Below, in pieces: positions 27,971 to 36,578 of a stretch of DNA of 64,000 nucleotides (position 1 is the stretch's first letter; every line of letters starts with the position of its first letter). The stretch is from the NCBI GenBank assembly GCA_016704435.1, contig JADJAB010000001.1, positions 434,001-498,000 on the forward strand, read 5' to 3'. Both the position numbers and the translations under genes were made by a program. The notes under the pieces are model-generated. The model had not been told where the DNA came from. It did not search any database and saw nothing but the letters and a program-made list of their open reading frames with translations. This DNA is from Rhodobacter sp. (GTDB taxonomy: Bacteria; Pseudomonadota; Alphaproteobacteria; Rhodobacterales; Rhodobacteraceae).

Positions 27971-29716
27971 TCAGGCCTGCATCACATAGCTGCCCGGAGC
28001 ATCCGCCAGATCGCGGTTGTCCGACGTCGGCTTGCCCAGATGCGGCGGTGCCACCGGATCACCCGAAAGCGAGGCCAGCCAGTCCGCCCAGGCGACCCAC
28101 CAGGAGCCGGACCTCGGCCTGGTCGTCTCCAGCCATGTCTCGGGATCGACATAGCTATCAGCCGCCCGGCGGGTCCTGATGCGGAAAGACCGGCGCGGGT
28201 GGCCCGGTTCGGACAGGATGCCGGCATTGTGACCGCCGCTGGTCAGCGCAAAGGTCACGTCGGTGTTGGCAAGCGACTGGATCTTGAACACCGATTGCCA
28301 GGGCGCGACGTGGTCTTTCAGCGTTCCGACCGCGAAGATGGGCGACCGGATGTCGGAAACCGCAATCGGGCGCCCGTCGACCGTGAACCGCCCTTCGGCC
28401 AGGTCGTTCTGCAGATAGAGCCTGCGCAGGTATTCCGAATGCATCGCATAGGGCATGCGGGTGCCATCGGCATTCCAGGCCATCAGGTCGTTTGCCGGCT
28501 GCCGCTCGCCCATCATGTAGTCGCGGACCAACCGCGACCAGACCAGATCGTTCGAGCGCAGCATCTGGAACGCCCCGCCCATCTGTGTGCTGTCCAGATA
28601 GCCCTGTTTCCACATCACGCTGTCCAGAAAAGCCAGCTGGCTTTCGTTGATGAACAGCTGCAATTCGCCGGCTTCGGTGAAATCGACACAGACAGCCAGC
28701 AGTGTCAGCGAGGCCAGCCGGTCGGCCTTGCCACCCGCCTTTTCACGCGCCAGCGCGGCCGCGGCGATGGACAAGAGCGTGCCGCCCAGGCAATAGCCGG
28801 TGGCATGGACCTTCCGGCCCGGAACGATCTCGGCGATGGCGTCTAGCGCGGCGACCACGCCAAGGTTGCGATAATCCTCCAGCGTCAGGTCGCGGTCGGC
28901 TTCGTCGGGGTTCTTCCACGAGATCATGAAGACCGTGAAGCCCTGTTCCAGCAGATACTTCACCAGCGAATTCTCGGGCGACAGATCGAGGATGTAGTAC
29001 TTCATTATCCATGCCGGGACGATCAGGATAGGCTCGGGGCGCACGGTCTCGGAAAGCGGCGCATACTGGATCAGTTCGATCAGCCGGTTGCGGTAGACGA
29101 CCTTGCCTTCGGTCAGCGCGACCTCGTGCCCCGGACGAAAAGCCGGTGTGCCGTCGGGCGCTGCACTATCGACCGCCGCCCGCATGTCCTGCAGCAGGTT
29201 CTGACTTCCCTGCACCAGGTTCATTCCGTTGGTCTCGCGGGTTCTGGCAAGCACCTCGGGGTTGGTCCAGAAAAAGTTGGACGGCGAGGCCATGTCAAGC
29301 ATCTGGCGCGTCAGGAACTGCAATTCGCGTTCATGCTGGGCGGTGACGCCGGGAACCCCCGTCACCACGTTGTGCCACCATTGCTGTTGCAGCAAGAACC
29401 CCTGCTGCATCATGTTGAACGGCCAGATCTGCCAGGCCTCGCTGCGAAACCGGGTGTCTTGTGGCAGCGGCTGGATACAGGGATCGGACTTGCCGCGGCT
29501 CGCGCAACTGGCCGCATAGCGGAACTGGCGGCGAAGCTTGTCGGCGGCCTTTTCCGCCAGCTCCATCCGTTTGCCCGGCGCGACGGCCATGTGCACCGCC
29601 CAGTCGAACCGGGCCCCCATCAGCGCGGCCGGAGAGACGCCGCGAGTGAACCGTGCCAGCACCGCCTGCGTCGCGTGGTCAAAGGGCGGCGTGACGCGGC
29701 TCTTCCGTCTCGGCAA
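27971..29716 (-). CDS. phaC: class I polyhydroxyalkanoate synthase
   Basis: About 581 residues. The PHA-synthase N-terminal domain (NFFWTNPEVLARTRETNGMNLVQG in two blocks) is followed by an alpha/beta hydrolase core: nucleophile Cys in the lipase-box-like GYCLGGTLL, Asp in VGTLKDHVAPW and His in TSGGHNAGIL. It polymerises (R)-3-hydroxyacyl-CoA into storage granules. The frame opens at TTG 29716; an ATG at complement 29741 one frame over begins MAGQAPAPLAETEEP and reaches the same PFDHATQAVLARF text if one base is added in the CCCTTT run near 29,670, so the true N terminus may lie there. No phaZ, phaP or phaR is seen nearby. Confidence 0.9.
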   Translation of the reverse strand: MPRRKSRVTPPFDHATQAVLARFTRGVSPAALMGARFDWAVHMAVAPGKRMELAEKAADKLRRQFRYAASCASRGKSDPCIQPLPQDTRFRSEAWQIWPFNMMQQGFLLQQQWWHNVVTGVPGVTAQHERELQFLTRQMLDMASPSNFFWTNPEVLARTRETNGMNLVQGSQNLLQDMRAAVDSAAPDGTPAFRPGHEVALTEGKVVYRNRLIELIQYAPLSETVRPEPILIVPAWIMKYYILDLSPENSLVKYLLEQGFTVFMISWKNPDEADRDLTLEDYRNLGVVAALDAIAEIVPGRKVHATGYCLGGTLLSIAAAALAREKAGGKADRLASLTLLAVCVDFTEAGELQLFINESQLAFLDSVMWKQGYLDSTQMGGAFQMLRSNDLVWSRLVRDYMMGERQPANDLMAWNADGTRMPYAMHSEYLRRLYLQNDLAEGRFTVDGRPIAVSDIRSPIFAVGTLKDHVAPWQSVFKIQSLANTDVTFALTSGGHNAGILSEPGHPRRSFRIRTRRAADSYVDPETWLETTRPRSGSWWVAWADWLASLSGDPVAPPHLGKPTSDNRDLADAPGSYVMQA

Positions 29717-29877
29717 GGGGGGCCGGTGCCTGCCCGGCCATGGCCCGCCCCTGCGGTGCCCGATGTGGAGCTGTCTTTCTATCCGAGGATTTCAGGTCCA
29801 TTGATCGCCCCTTTTGGTGGCCAAGGCTGTCACACAGGCTGTCTACACGACGCCTGACCGGATGTCCGACTCAAAAG

Positions 29878-29902
29878 AAAGTAATTGATTACTCGCTACT
29901 TT
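29878..29902. promoter_or_regulatory. possible TetR operator, nested palindrome
   Basis: AGTAAT-TG-ATTACT at 29880-29893 is a perfect inverted repeat in an A/T-rich patch of an otherwise G/C-rich window, and it is nested in AAAGTA (29878-29883) and TACTTT (29897-29902). It lies just upstream of the membrane-protein/TetR pair. Size and symmetry fit an operator for autoregulation by that TetR protein. Confidence 0.5.
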
Positions 29903-29958
29903 CAAGCCATGCTTTCCAGATGGCGGAAATTCCGCTCATGCATTGCGGGGTCTGCGGG

Positions 29959-30294
29959 ATGTCTGGACGATTCAATATCGTGGCGGGGTTCGGGTTTCTT
30001 GCGGCCTTCATGCTCTACGGCTTCGTGCTGATATACCTGCTGGCACATGCGCACGGCAACCTCTTTGCGCTGATCAATATCGCGGTCGGCCTGGTCTTGC
30101 TGCGGCTGAAGCCGTCGACCAGCCGAAACTGGATTTCCGGCCTGGCGCTGGCGGGGATGCTGATGCCGCTGGGCATCCTGTCGGAAGTCCTTTTCGGGGT
30201 GCCGCCGCTTCTTGTGATGGCCGGTGGCGCCGCGATGGTGCTGGCAATGGGCTGGCTTGCCCTTGCCGCCTTGAGGCTGGACACCGCAGCATGA
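29959..30294 (+). CDS. small membrane protein upstream of tetR
   Basis: About 111 residues with four hydrophobic segments (FNIVAGFGFLAAFMLYGFVL; LFALINIAVGLVLL; LALAGMLMPLGIL; LLVMAGGAAMVLAMGWLALA). Starts at 29,920 or 29,938 would add a short Cys-containing lead (HCGVCGM) and cannot be excluded. Its stop overlaps the tetR start as ATGA, so the two are one transcript beginning near the palindrome at 29,880. Family not recognised; a membrane target of the regulator is the natural guess. Confidence 0.65.
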   Translation: MSGRFNIVAGFGFLAAFMLYGFVLIYLLAHAHGNLFALINIAVGLVLLRLKPSTSRNWISGLALAGMLMPLGILSEVLFGVPPLLVMAGGAAMVLAMGWLALAALRLDTAA

Positions 30295-30920
30295 CCACGC
30301 TCCGCGCGAAGAACCTTCCGGCCGAGACGCGGCGCGAAGTCACGGTCGAGGCGGTGATTGATCTGGCCGGGTCGATGAACCCCGGTGATATCACCACCGC
30401 AGCCATTGCCCGGCACATGCAGCTGACCCAGGGCGCGCTGTTTCGCCACTTTCCCAGCAAGGACGCGATCTGGCAGGCGGTGATGAAATGGGTGGCCGAG
30501 CGGCTGATGGCCCGGATCGACAAGGCCGCCGAGGGGGTTGCCTCGCCGGTCGAGGCGCTGCAATTCATGTTCCTCGCCCATATCGACTTTGTCGCGAAAC
30601 ATCCCGGCGCTCCTCGCATGCTGTTCGGAGAGTTGCAGGCGACGAAGGTGACGCCCGCAAGGCGCATGGCGCGCGAGATGATGGTGCAATACGCCCGGCG
30701 GCTGCACGATCTTCTCGACGCCGGCAAGACGCAGGGCGAGCTTGATCCCGACCTGGACTCCGAGGCGGCGGCGACGCTGTTCATCGGCACGATCCAGGGG
30801 TTGGTGCTGCAATCGCTGATCTGCGGCGACCTGAACCGGATGCGCGCCGATGCGCCGCGCGCCTTCGCCATCTATCGGCGCGGCATCGCCCGTTCACCCG
30901 GACCCGAAGGCGAAACCTGA
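30291..30920 (+). CDS. TetR/AcrR-family transcription regulator
   Basis: A 209-residue repressor: N-terminal helix-turn-helix (EVTVEAVIDLAG; ITTAAIARHMQLTQGALFRH then FPSKDAIWQAVM, residues ~15-65) and an all-helical ligand-binding part. It is coupled to the small membrane protein by an ATGA overlap and probably represses its own promoter at the nested palindrome upstream. The ligand is unknown. Its 3' end overlaps the convergent LysR gene by about 27 bases. Confidence 0.88.
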   Translation: MTTLRAKNLPAETRREVTVEAVIDLAGSMNPGDITTAAIARHMQLTQGALFRHFPSKDAIWQAVMKWVAERLMARIDKAAEGVASPVEALQFMFLAHIDFVAKHPGAPRMLFGELQATKVTPARRMAREMMVQYARRLHDLLDAGKTQGELDPDLDSEAAATLFIGTIQGLVLQSLICGDLNRMRADAPRAFAIYRRGIARSPGPEGET

Positions 30921-31862
30921 CGGGGCGACTTCAAGGGGGCACGACGGCGCGACGGCCGGCTCATGGCCGGCGAACCGGCTGGTCAGCACCTCCCAGCACG
31001 CGATCTCGGCCGGGGGAAGAGCCGCGGGCAAGCCGCATGGCGGTAACGTCCAGCGGGCCGTCGGGCAGGTGCCCCGACAGATCGAAAAGCCAGGCGTTCT
31101 GCAAATGGCGCTGCGCCAGCGTGGCCGGAATCCACGCCACGCCGACCCCCTGGACGGCAAGCTCCAGCGCCGCCGGCGTCAGCGCCGTCTCGACCTTCGG
31201 CACCAGCCGCGGCAAGGGCTGCGGATGGGCGCCGATCAGCCGTGTCACCACCTGCCCCAGAAGGACCTCGGGCGGGAAGGCAATGACCGGCAGGTCCTGC
31301 GGCATCGCACCGGCCATCAGATCGGCGATCTCGCGGCTGGCCACCGGGATCAGCCGGTCCGAGGCGATCCTGATCGTCTCGAGGTAATCGGCCTCGACCG
31401 GATGCTCTTCGTTCGGCGGCCGGTAGACCAGTGCGATGTCGGCCTGCCGGCTGAGCAGAAGCGAGAAGCATTCGTCCAGATTGGCCGATCGCAGGCGAAC
31501 ATGGATGTCTTCATGCCGCGCGTCGATCTCCTGGATGATCTGCGGCGTCAGGGCGGCGGTCAGCGCATGCTGGCTGGCGGGACCACCCGGTTGCCGCTGC
31601 GCCGGTCGCCAAGCTGCAGGTCATTGTGCAACTGCCGCATCGCAGCCGCTGTCCGCGCGATCTGATCAAGCCGGTCGCGGACGGCGGGGCGCAACTGCAC
31701 CGGCTTGCGCGTGCGGTCGAACAGCTGCACCCCCAGCGCCTGTTCAATGAACTGCATCCGCCGCGAGAAGGCCGATTGCGTCAGCCGACGCCGTTCCGCC
31801 GCGACGGACAGCGACCCGGCATCGGCGACGGCAAGGATGTCTTCCAACCACTCCAGCCGCAT
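30894..31862 (-). pseudogene. LysR-family regulator, frameshifted
   Basis: About 320 residues. N-terminal winged helix MRLEWLEDILAVADAGSLSV then AAERRRLTQSAFSRRMQFIE and ALGVQLFDRTRKPVQL; after a break near 31,583 (CCC run one base short) the effector domain continues in another frame (ALTAALTPQIIQEIDARH; CFSLLLSRQADIALVYRP; GVGVAWIPATLAQRHLQ). A second shift near 31,020 may decide whether it ends at 30,961 or 30,894. It is divergent from the CuyA-like gene across 113 bases that carry inverted repeats, so it is the likely regulator of the sulfonate locus. Confidence 0.78.
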
Positions 31863-31877
31863 GTCGGCCTCCGCAAT

Positions 31878-31928
31878 ATTCCAGATGCGCATAATAGGGG
31901 GCAAATTTGGAATTTGAAATCGTATTCC
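31878..31928. promoter_or_regulatory. possible LysR binding region with ATTCC/GGAAT half-sites
   Basis: The LysR/lyase gap holds ATTCCA (31878-31883), TGGAAT (31908-31913) and ATTCC (31924-31928). GGAAT-N10-ATTCC (31909-31928) is an inverted repeat with the spacing usual for LysR sites, and the first element could be the distal half-site. Binding is inferred from symmetry and place. Confidence 0.4.
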
Positions 31929-31975
31929 CACCATACAATGATTGCACCACGCATATTGCCGAAAAGGACCGTCCC

Positions 31976-32995
31976 ATGCACCTGTCCCGCTTTCCCCGCA
32001 TCTTCCTGGCGCATCTGCCCACCCCGCTGGAACGGCTTGACCGGCTGACAAGGGAACTGGGCGGGCCGGAAATCTGGATCAAGCGCGACGATTGCACGGG
32101 CCTGTCGACCGGCGGCAACAAGACCCGCAAGCTGGAATTCCTGATGGCCGAGGCCGAGGCGATGGGCGCCGATCTGGTAATGACCCAGGGCGCGACCCAG
32201 TCGAACCATGCCCGCCAGACCGCCGCCTTTGCCGCCAAGCTGGGCATGAAATGCCACATCCTGCTGGAGGATCGGACCGGCTCGAACGATCCGACCTACA
32301 ACCACAACGGCAACGTGTTGCTGGATCATCTGCACGGCGCCACCACCGAAAAACGCGCCGGCGGGCTGGATATGAACGCCGAGATGGAGGCCTTGGCCGA
32401 CCACCTCCGCAAGGACGGCCGAAAGGTCTATACCATCGTCGGCGGCGGATCTAACCCGACCGGCGCGCTGGGCTATGCCAATTGCGCGTTCGAACTGGTC
32501 GGCCAGGCCAACGACCGCGGGCTGGTGATCGACCATCTGGTCACCGCCACGGGCAGCGCCGGCACGCAGGCCGGGCTGATCGTCGGGCTGAAGGCGATCA
32601 ATGCGAACATCCCGCTTCTGGGTTTCAGCGTGCGCGCGCCGAAGGCATCGCAGGAAGAGAACGTCTTCAACCTCGCCCTCAAGACCGCCGAAAAGATCGG
32701 CTGTCCCGACGTGGTCAAGCGCGCGGACGTGGTGGCCAACTCCGATTACGTCGGCCCCGGCTATGGCATTCCGCGCGAGGACACGCTTCAAGCGATCCAA
32801 ATGTTCGCCGAACTGGAAGGCATCCTCCTGGACCCGGTCTATTCGGGCAAGGGCGCGGCGGGGCTGATCGACTATTGCCGCAAGGGCCGCTTCAAGAAGG
32901 GCGAGCGGGTGGTCTTCCTGCACACGGGCGGGGCGGCGGGGCTGTTCGGCTATGCCGCCGTCTTTGCCGATGGCCATCGGACGGCGGCGGAATAG
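31976..32995 (+). CDS. cuyA: PLP-dependent lyase, CuyA (L-cysteate sulfo-lyase) / D-cysteine desulfhydrase family
   Basis: A 339-residue fold-type II PLP enzyme of the ACC deaminase/D-cysteine desulfhydrase group; the PLP lysine is in LSTGGNKTRKLEFL and the phosphate loop is ATGSAGTQAGLIVG. Family members include CuyA, which splits L-cysteate into pyruvate, ammonia and sulfite, and DcyD, which acts on D-cysteine. Here it lies with a TauABC-like sulfonate importer and an HpsN-like dehydrogenase, so cysteate sulfo-lyase is the better call. GGACC is a poor ribosome site for ATG 31976, but family similarity starts there. First gene of a cuyA-racemase-tauABC-hpsN operon. Confidence 0.78.
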   Translation: MHLSRFPRIFLAHLPTPLERLDRLTRELGGPEIWIKRDDCTGLSTGGNKTRKLEFLMAEAEAMGADLVMTQGATQSNHARQTAAFAAKLGMKCHILLEDRTGSNDPTYNHNGNVLLDHLHGATTEKRAGGLDMNAEMEALADHLRKDGRKVYTIVGGGSNPTGALGYANCAFELVGQANDRGLVIDHLVTATGSAGTQAGLIVGLKAINANIPLLGFSVRAPKASQEENVFNLALKTAEKIGCPDVVKRADVVANSDYVGPGYGIPREDTLQAIQMFAELEGILLDPVYSGKGAAGLIDYCRKGRFKKGERVVFLHTGGAAGLFGYAAVFADGHRTAAE

Positions 32996-33107
32996 ACCAT
33001 GGCGCGACCGGCCCGATCCGGCGGTTCCCCTCGGCGGTCAGCGGCATGGACGGCGGACGGATTGCGGCGCATGATCCGCCTCTGCATCGTCGACAGGGAA
33101 TGACGGG

Positions 33108-33824
33108 ATGAGGACAGTTGGCATCCTGGGGGGCATGGGTCCGGAAGCAACGGTTCTTCTGATGCAGAAGCTGATTGCCGCCGTGCCCGCCGCCGATGAT
33201 GCCGACCATCTGCCGCTGATCGTCGACCAGAACCCGCAGGTGCCCTCGCGCATCCGGTTCCTGATCGAGCGGCGCGGCGAAGACCCCGGCCCCGTGCTGG
33301 TGCAGATGGCGCAGCGGTTGCAGGCGGCGGGGGTGGCGGCGCTGGCGATGCCCTGCAATACCGCACATCACTTCGCGCCGGCGATCCGCGCGGCGGTGTC
33401 GGTGCCCTTCATCGACATGGTGGAGCTGTCCGTCAGCCATGCCCGTGCGCTGGCCGAACCGGGCGGCAAGGTGGGTATCCTCGCCTCGCCCGCCGTGCGC
33501 CGGGTGGGGCTGTTCGATGCGCCGATGGCGGCGGCCGGGTTGCAGCCGATCTATGCCATGGACGAGGAAGCGACGCTGGCCGCGATCCGCCGGATCAAGG
33601 CCGAAGGCCCGGTGCCGTCTGCGCGCGCCGCACTGGCCGCTGCCTCGGCGGCCTTGCTGGCGCGCGGGGCCAGGGTCCAGATGATCGCCTGCACCGAGTT
33701 CTCGCTTGTCGCCGATGCAGCGGCGCCGGGGGTCACGGCTTTCGACACGCTGGATGTGCTGGTGCGCGGCATAGTGGATTTCGCAGCTGAACACAGCGCG
33801 AAGGAACGGCTGGCGGTGACCTGA
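33108..33824 (+). CDS. Asp/Glu-racemase-family protein, possible cysteate racemase
   Basis: A 238-residue cofactor-independent racemase fold (YgeA/aspartate racemase type): GILGGMGPEATVLLMQ at the start, first catalytic Cys in MPCNTAHHF and second in IACTEFSLVAD. Two catalytic cysteines are present, as needed for two-base racemisation. In other organisms the family acts on aspartate, glutamate or allantoin-like compounds; placement between a CuyA-like lyase and a sulfonate importer suggests interconversion of D- and L-cysteate, a sulfonate analogue of aspartate. That substrate is inferred. Confidence 0.75.
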   Translation: MRTVGILGGMGPEATVLLMQKLIAAVPAADDADHLPLIVDQNPQVPSRIRFLIERRGEDPGPVLVQMAQRLQAAGVAALAMPCNTAHHFAPAIRAAVSVPFIDMVELSVSHARALAEPGGKVGILASPAVRRVGLFDAPMAAAGLQPIYAMDEEATLAAIRRIKAEGPVPSARAALAAASAALLARGARVQMIACTEFSLVADAAAPGVTAFDTLDVLVRGIVDFAAEHSAKERLAVT

Positions 33825-33865
33825 CCGCCAGAACAACAACCATAGAGACACGGAGGGAAGACCTG

Positions 33866-34852
33866 ATGAAAACCACGTTGAAGACCCTGATGATCGGTGT
33901 TGCGACCTCGGCCCTGCTGGCGGGCGCGGCCTCGGCGGAAAAGATCATCATCGGTCATTTCGGCAACCCGACGCCGATGCAGTTGCTGTCCACCATGGAC
34001 GCGCTGGAACAGGAAACCGGGTGGGAGATCGAATGGCGCAAGTTCGCCGCCGGAACCGATGTGATCGCGGCAATGGCCTCGGGCGATGTGGTGCTTTCGG
34101 AACTGGGGTCGTCGCCGCTGGCGATTGCGGCCAGCCAGGGGGTTGATCTGCAGCTGATCGCCTTTTCGGATGTGATCGGCACGGCGGAATCGCTGATCGC
34201 CCACAACGACTCGGGTATCACCAGCGTGGCGGACCTGAAGGGCAAGCGGATCGCCGTTCCGGTCGGATCCACCGCGCATTTCTCGTTGATGGGGGCGCTG
34301 CAGCACGAAGGCATCGCTGAAACCGACGTGACCATCATGAACATGCCGCCGGACCAGATCGCCGCCGCCTGGGATCAGGGCGTGATCGACGCGGCCTGGG
34401 TCTGGCAGCCGGTGCAGTCGGAAATCCTGAAGTCGGGCACGCTGATCATCGGCGCCGACCAGACTGCCGCCTGGGGCTTTCCGACCTTCGACGGCTGGGT
34501 AGTGAACCGCGAATACGGCGAGGCGAACGCCGACAAGATCGTTGCCTTCCTGAAGGCCGTCGACGGGGTCAACGCCGCCTATCTGGCCGATCCCGCCGCC
34601 TGGACCGTCGACAGCGCCGAGGTTCAGGCCCTTGCCGCCGCGACCGGAGCCGATCCCGCACAGGTTCCGGTCATCATGGAGGGCTTCACCTTCCTGCCGA
34701 TGTCGGTCCAGGTCGAGGCGACCTGGCTGGGCGGCGCTGCGGCAACGGTCAAGGGTACGGCCGACTTCCTGAAGGCGGCAGGCCGGATCGACACAGTCGG
34801 CGACGACTATTCGGGCTTCGTCAATTCCAGCTATGCCGAGGCCGCGAAGTAA
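33866..34852 (+). CDS. tauA: TauA-like sulfonate ABC transporter binding protein
   Basis: A 328-residue periplasmic binding protein with signal peptide (MIGVATSALLAGAASA) and the NrtA/SsuA/TauA-type fold: KIIIGHFGNPTPMQLL, MASGDVVLSELGSSPLAIAA, GKRIAVPVGSTAHFSLMGAL, AWVWQPVQSEIL, closest in wording to taurine-binding proteins. GGAGGGAAG precedes the ATG. Its gene leads tauB and tauC. The ligand is probably an aminosulfonate; taurine itself is possible, but the neighbouring enzymes point to cysteate or a related compound. Confidence 0.85.
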   Translation: MKTTLKTLMIGVATSALLAGAASAEKIIIGHFGNPTPMQLLSTMDALEQETGWEIEWRKFAAGTDVIAAMASGDVVLSELGSSPLAIAASQGVDLQLIAFSDVIGTAESLIAHNDSGITSVADLKGKRIAVPVGSTAHFSLMGALQHEGIAETDVTIMNMPPDQIAAAWDQGVIDAAWVWQPVQSEILKSGTLIIGADQTAAWGFPTFDGWVVNREYGEANADKIVAFLKAVDGVNAAYLADPAAWTVDSAEVQALAAATGADPAQVPVIMEGFTFLPMSVQVEATWLGGAAATVKGTADFLKAAGRIDTVGDDYSGFVNSSYAEAAK

Positions 34853-34913
34853 CCGGCTCCGATCCCCGGACCCTGCCAATCGGGGTCCGGGACCAGCACC
34901 GAAAGGACCCTTC

Positions 34914-35702
34914 ATGGGGTTGAAGATCGACGACGCCTCGGTTGTCTATCCGGCTGCCGACGGTCGCCCGCCGGTGGCGGCGCTGCAAGGCATCGACCTC
35001 AGCATCGAGAACGACGATTTCGTCGTTGCGCTGGGGGCTTCGGGCTGCGGGAAATCGACGCTGCTGAACCTTGTCGCGGGGTTCCTGTCACCCACCTCCG
35101 GGCAGATCCTGCTGGATGGCCGCCCGGTGCAGGGTCCGGGGGCGGACCGGTCGGTGGTGTTTCAGAAACACGCGCTGCTGCCCTGGCTGAACGTGATGGA
35201 CAACGTCGCCTTCGGGCTGAAGCTGCAAGGCGTGGCCGGGAAGGCGCGGTATGAAATCGCGGGAAAGTTCATCACGTTGCTGGGCCTTGACGGGTTCCAG
35301 CAATCGCCGGTCTACAAGCTGTCGGGCGGCATGCAGCAGCGTGTCGGCATTGCCCGCGCGCTGACCTGCGACCCCAAGGTGCTGCTGATGGATGAGCCGC
35401 TTGGCGCGCTGGACGCGCTGACCCGCGAAAAGGCGCAAGAGCTGATCCTGAACATCTGGAACGAGACCCACAAGTCGGTCTTCTTCATCACCCATTCGGT
35501 CGAGGAGGCGCTGTTCATGGGCACCAAGCTGATCGTGATGTCGCCCCGTCCGGGTCGCATCGCCCATCGCTTCGACCTGCCGTTCTCGCGCCGGTTTCTG
35601 GCGGGCGAGTCGGCGCGGCATGTCAAGGCATCGCCCGAATTCATCCAGCTGCGCGAAGAGGTGCTTGAGATCATCTTCGCCGACGAGGAGGCGGTAGAGT
35701 GA
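34914..35702 (+). CDS. tauB: TauB-like sulfonate transporter ATP-binding protein
   Basis: A 262-residue ATPase: Walker A GASGCGKSTLLNLV, signature KLSGGMQQRVGIARAL, Walker B LLMDEPLGALD, H-loop FFITHSVEEA, the set of the nitrate/sulfonate/taurine class. ATG 34914 is preceded by GAAAGGACC at normal distance; an earlier in-frame ATG lies in the spacer after tauA. Its TGA overlaps the GTG start of tauC, so the two are coupled. Confidence 0.88.
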   Translation: MGLKIDDASVVYPAADGRPPVAALQGIDLSIENDDFVVALGASGCGKSTLLNLVAGFLSPTSGQILLDGRPVQGPGADRSVVFQKHALLPWLNVMDNVAFGLKLQGVAGKARYEIAGKFITLLGLDGFQQSPVYKLSGGMQQRVGIARALTCDPKVLLMDEPLGALDALTREKAQELILNIWNETHKSVFFITHSVEEALFMGTKLIVMSPRPGRIAHRFDLPFSRRFLAGESARHVKASPEFIQLREEVLEIIFADEEAVE

Positions 35703-36571
35703 GCGACGACACCCGCGATACGCAGCACAAGCGCCCCGGTGGCCTGTTCTCCTTTCTGTCGAAAAGCCGGGCCACGAAGCCGGGCGAAATCTACGGCGTC
35801 CCGGGACAGGGTGAAACACTGTGGCTGTCGCTCGGCTCCATCGCCGTCCTGCTGTTCGTCTGGTGGCTGGTCACGGCGATGGGCTGGGTCAAGCCGCTGT
35901 TCGTGCCCTCGCCCGGCGCCATCGTGCAGAAATTCGTCGATGTCTGGCAGAACGGCTTTACCAACACCGCCTTTCATCAGCACATCTGGGTTTCCACCGC
36001 GCGCGTCTTCGGCGCCTTCGTTCTGGCCTGCGCCGTGGGCATCCCGCTTGGCATCGCGATGGGGATGAGCCCGGCGATCCGCGGCATCTTCGACCCGCCG
36101 ATCGAGTTCTACCGCCCGATCCCGCCGTTGGCCTACCTGCCCCTGATGATCATCTGGTTCGGCATCGGCGAGACGTCGAAGGTGCTGTTGATCTTCCTCA
36201 GCGTCTTCGCCCCGGTGGCGCTGGGCGCGCGTGCGGGTGTGCGGTCGGCCGCGATCGAGCAGATCCATGCCGCCTATTCCTTCGGTGCCTCGCGCTGGCA
36301 GGTCATGCTGCATGTGATCCTGCCCGCCGCCCTGCCCGAAATCCTGACCGCCATGCGCATCGGCATCGGCTTTGGCTGGACCACCCTTGTCGCCGCCGAG
36401 ATGGTCGCCGCGACCGAGGGCCTAGGCTACATGGTGCTGTCGGCCAGCCAGTTCCTGCAGACCTCGACCGTGATCATGGGGATCATCGTGATCGCGGCCA
36501 TCGCCTATACCTTCGATCTTCTGATGCGCTGGGTCGAACGCAGGGTCGTGCCCTGGAAAGGGCGGATGTAG
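35699..36571 (+). CDS. tauC: TauC-like sulfonate transporter permease
   Basis: A 290-residue inner membrane permease with six helices (from LGSIAVLLFVWWLVTAMGWV) and the EAA loop IHAAYSFGASRWQVMLHVIL, matching the Ssu/TauC class. A cytoplasmic lead of about 40 residues is typical of TauC. It starts with GTG inside the tauB stop. It is 7 bases from the hpsN-like gene, so the importer and dehydrogenase are one transcript. Confidence 0.87.
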   Translation: MSDDTRDTQHKRPGGLFSFLSKSRATKPGEIYGVPGQGETLWLSLGSIAVLLFVWWLVTAMGWVKPLFVPSPGAIVQKFVDVWQNGFTNTAFHQHIWVSTARVFGAFVLACAVGIPLGIAMGMSPAIRGIFDPPIEFYRPIPPLAYLPLMIIWFGIGETSKVLLIFLSVFAPVALGARAGVRSAAIEQIHAAYSFGASRWQVMLHVILPAALPEILTAMRIGIGFGWTTLVAAEMVAATEGLGYMVLSASQFLQTSTVIMGIIVIAAIAYTFDLLMRWVERRVVPWKGRM

Positions 36572-36578
36572 GACGGTC

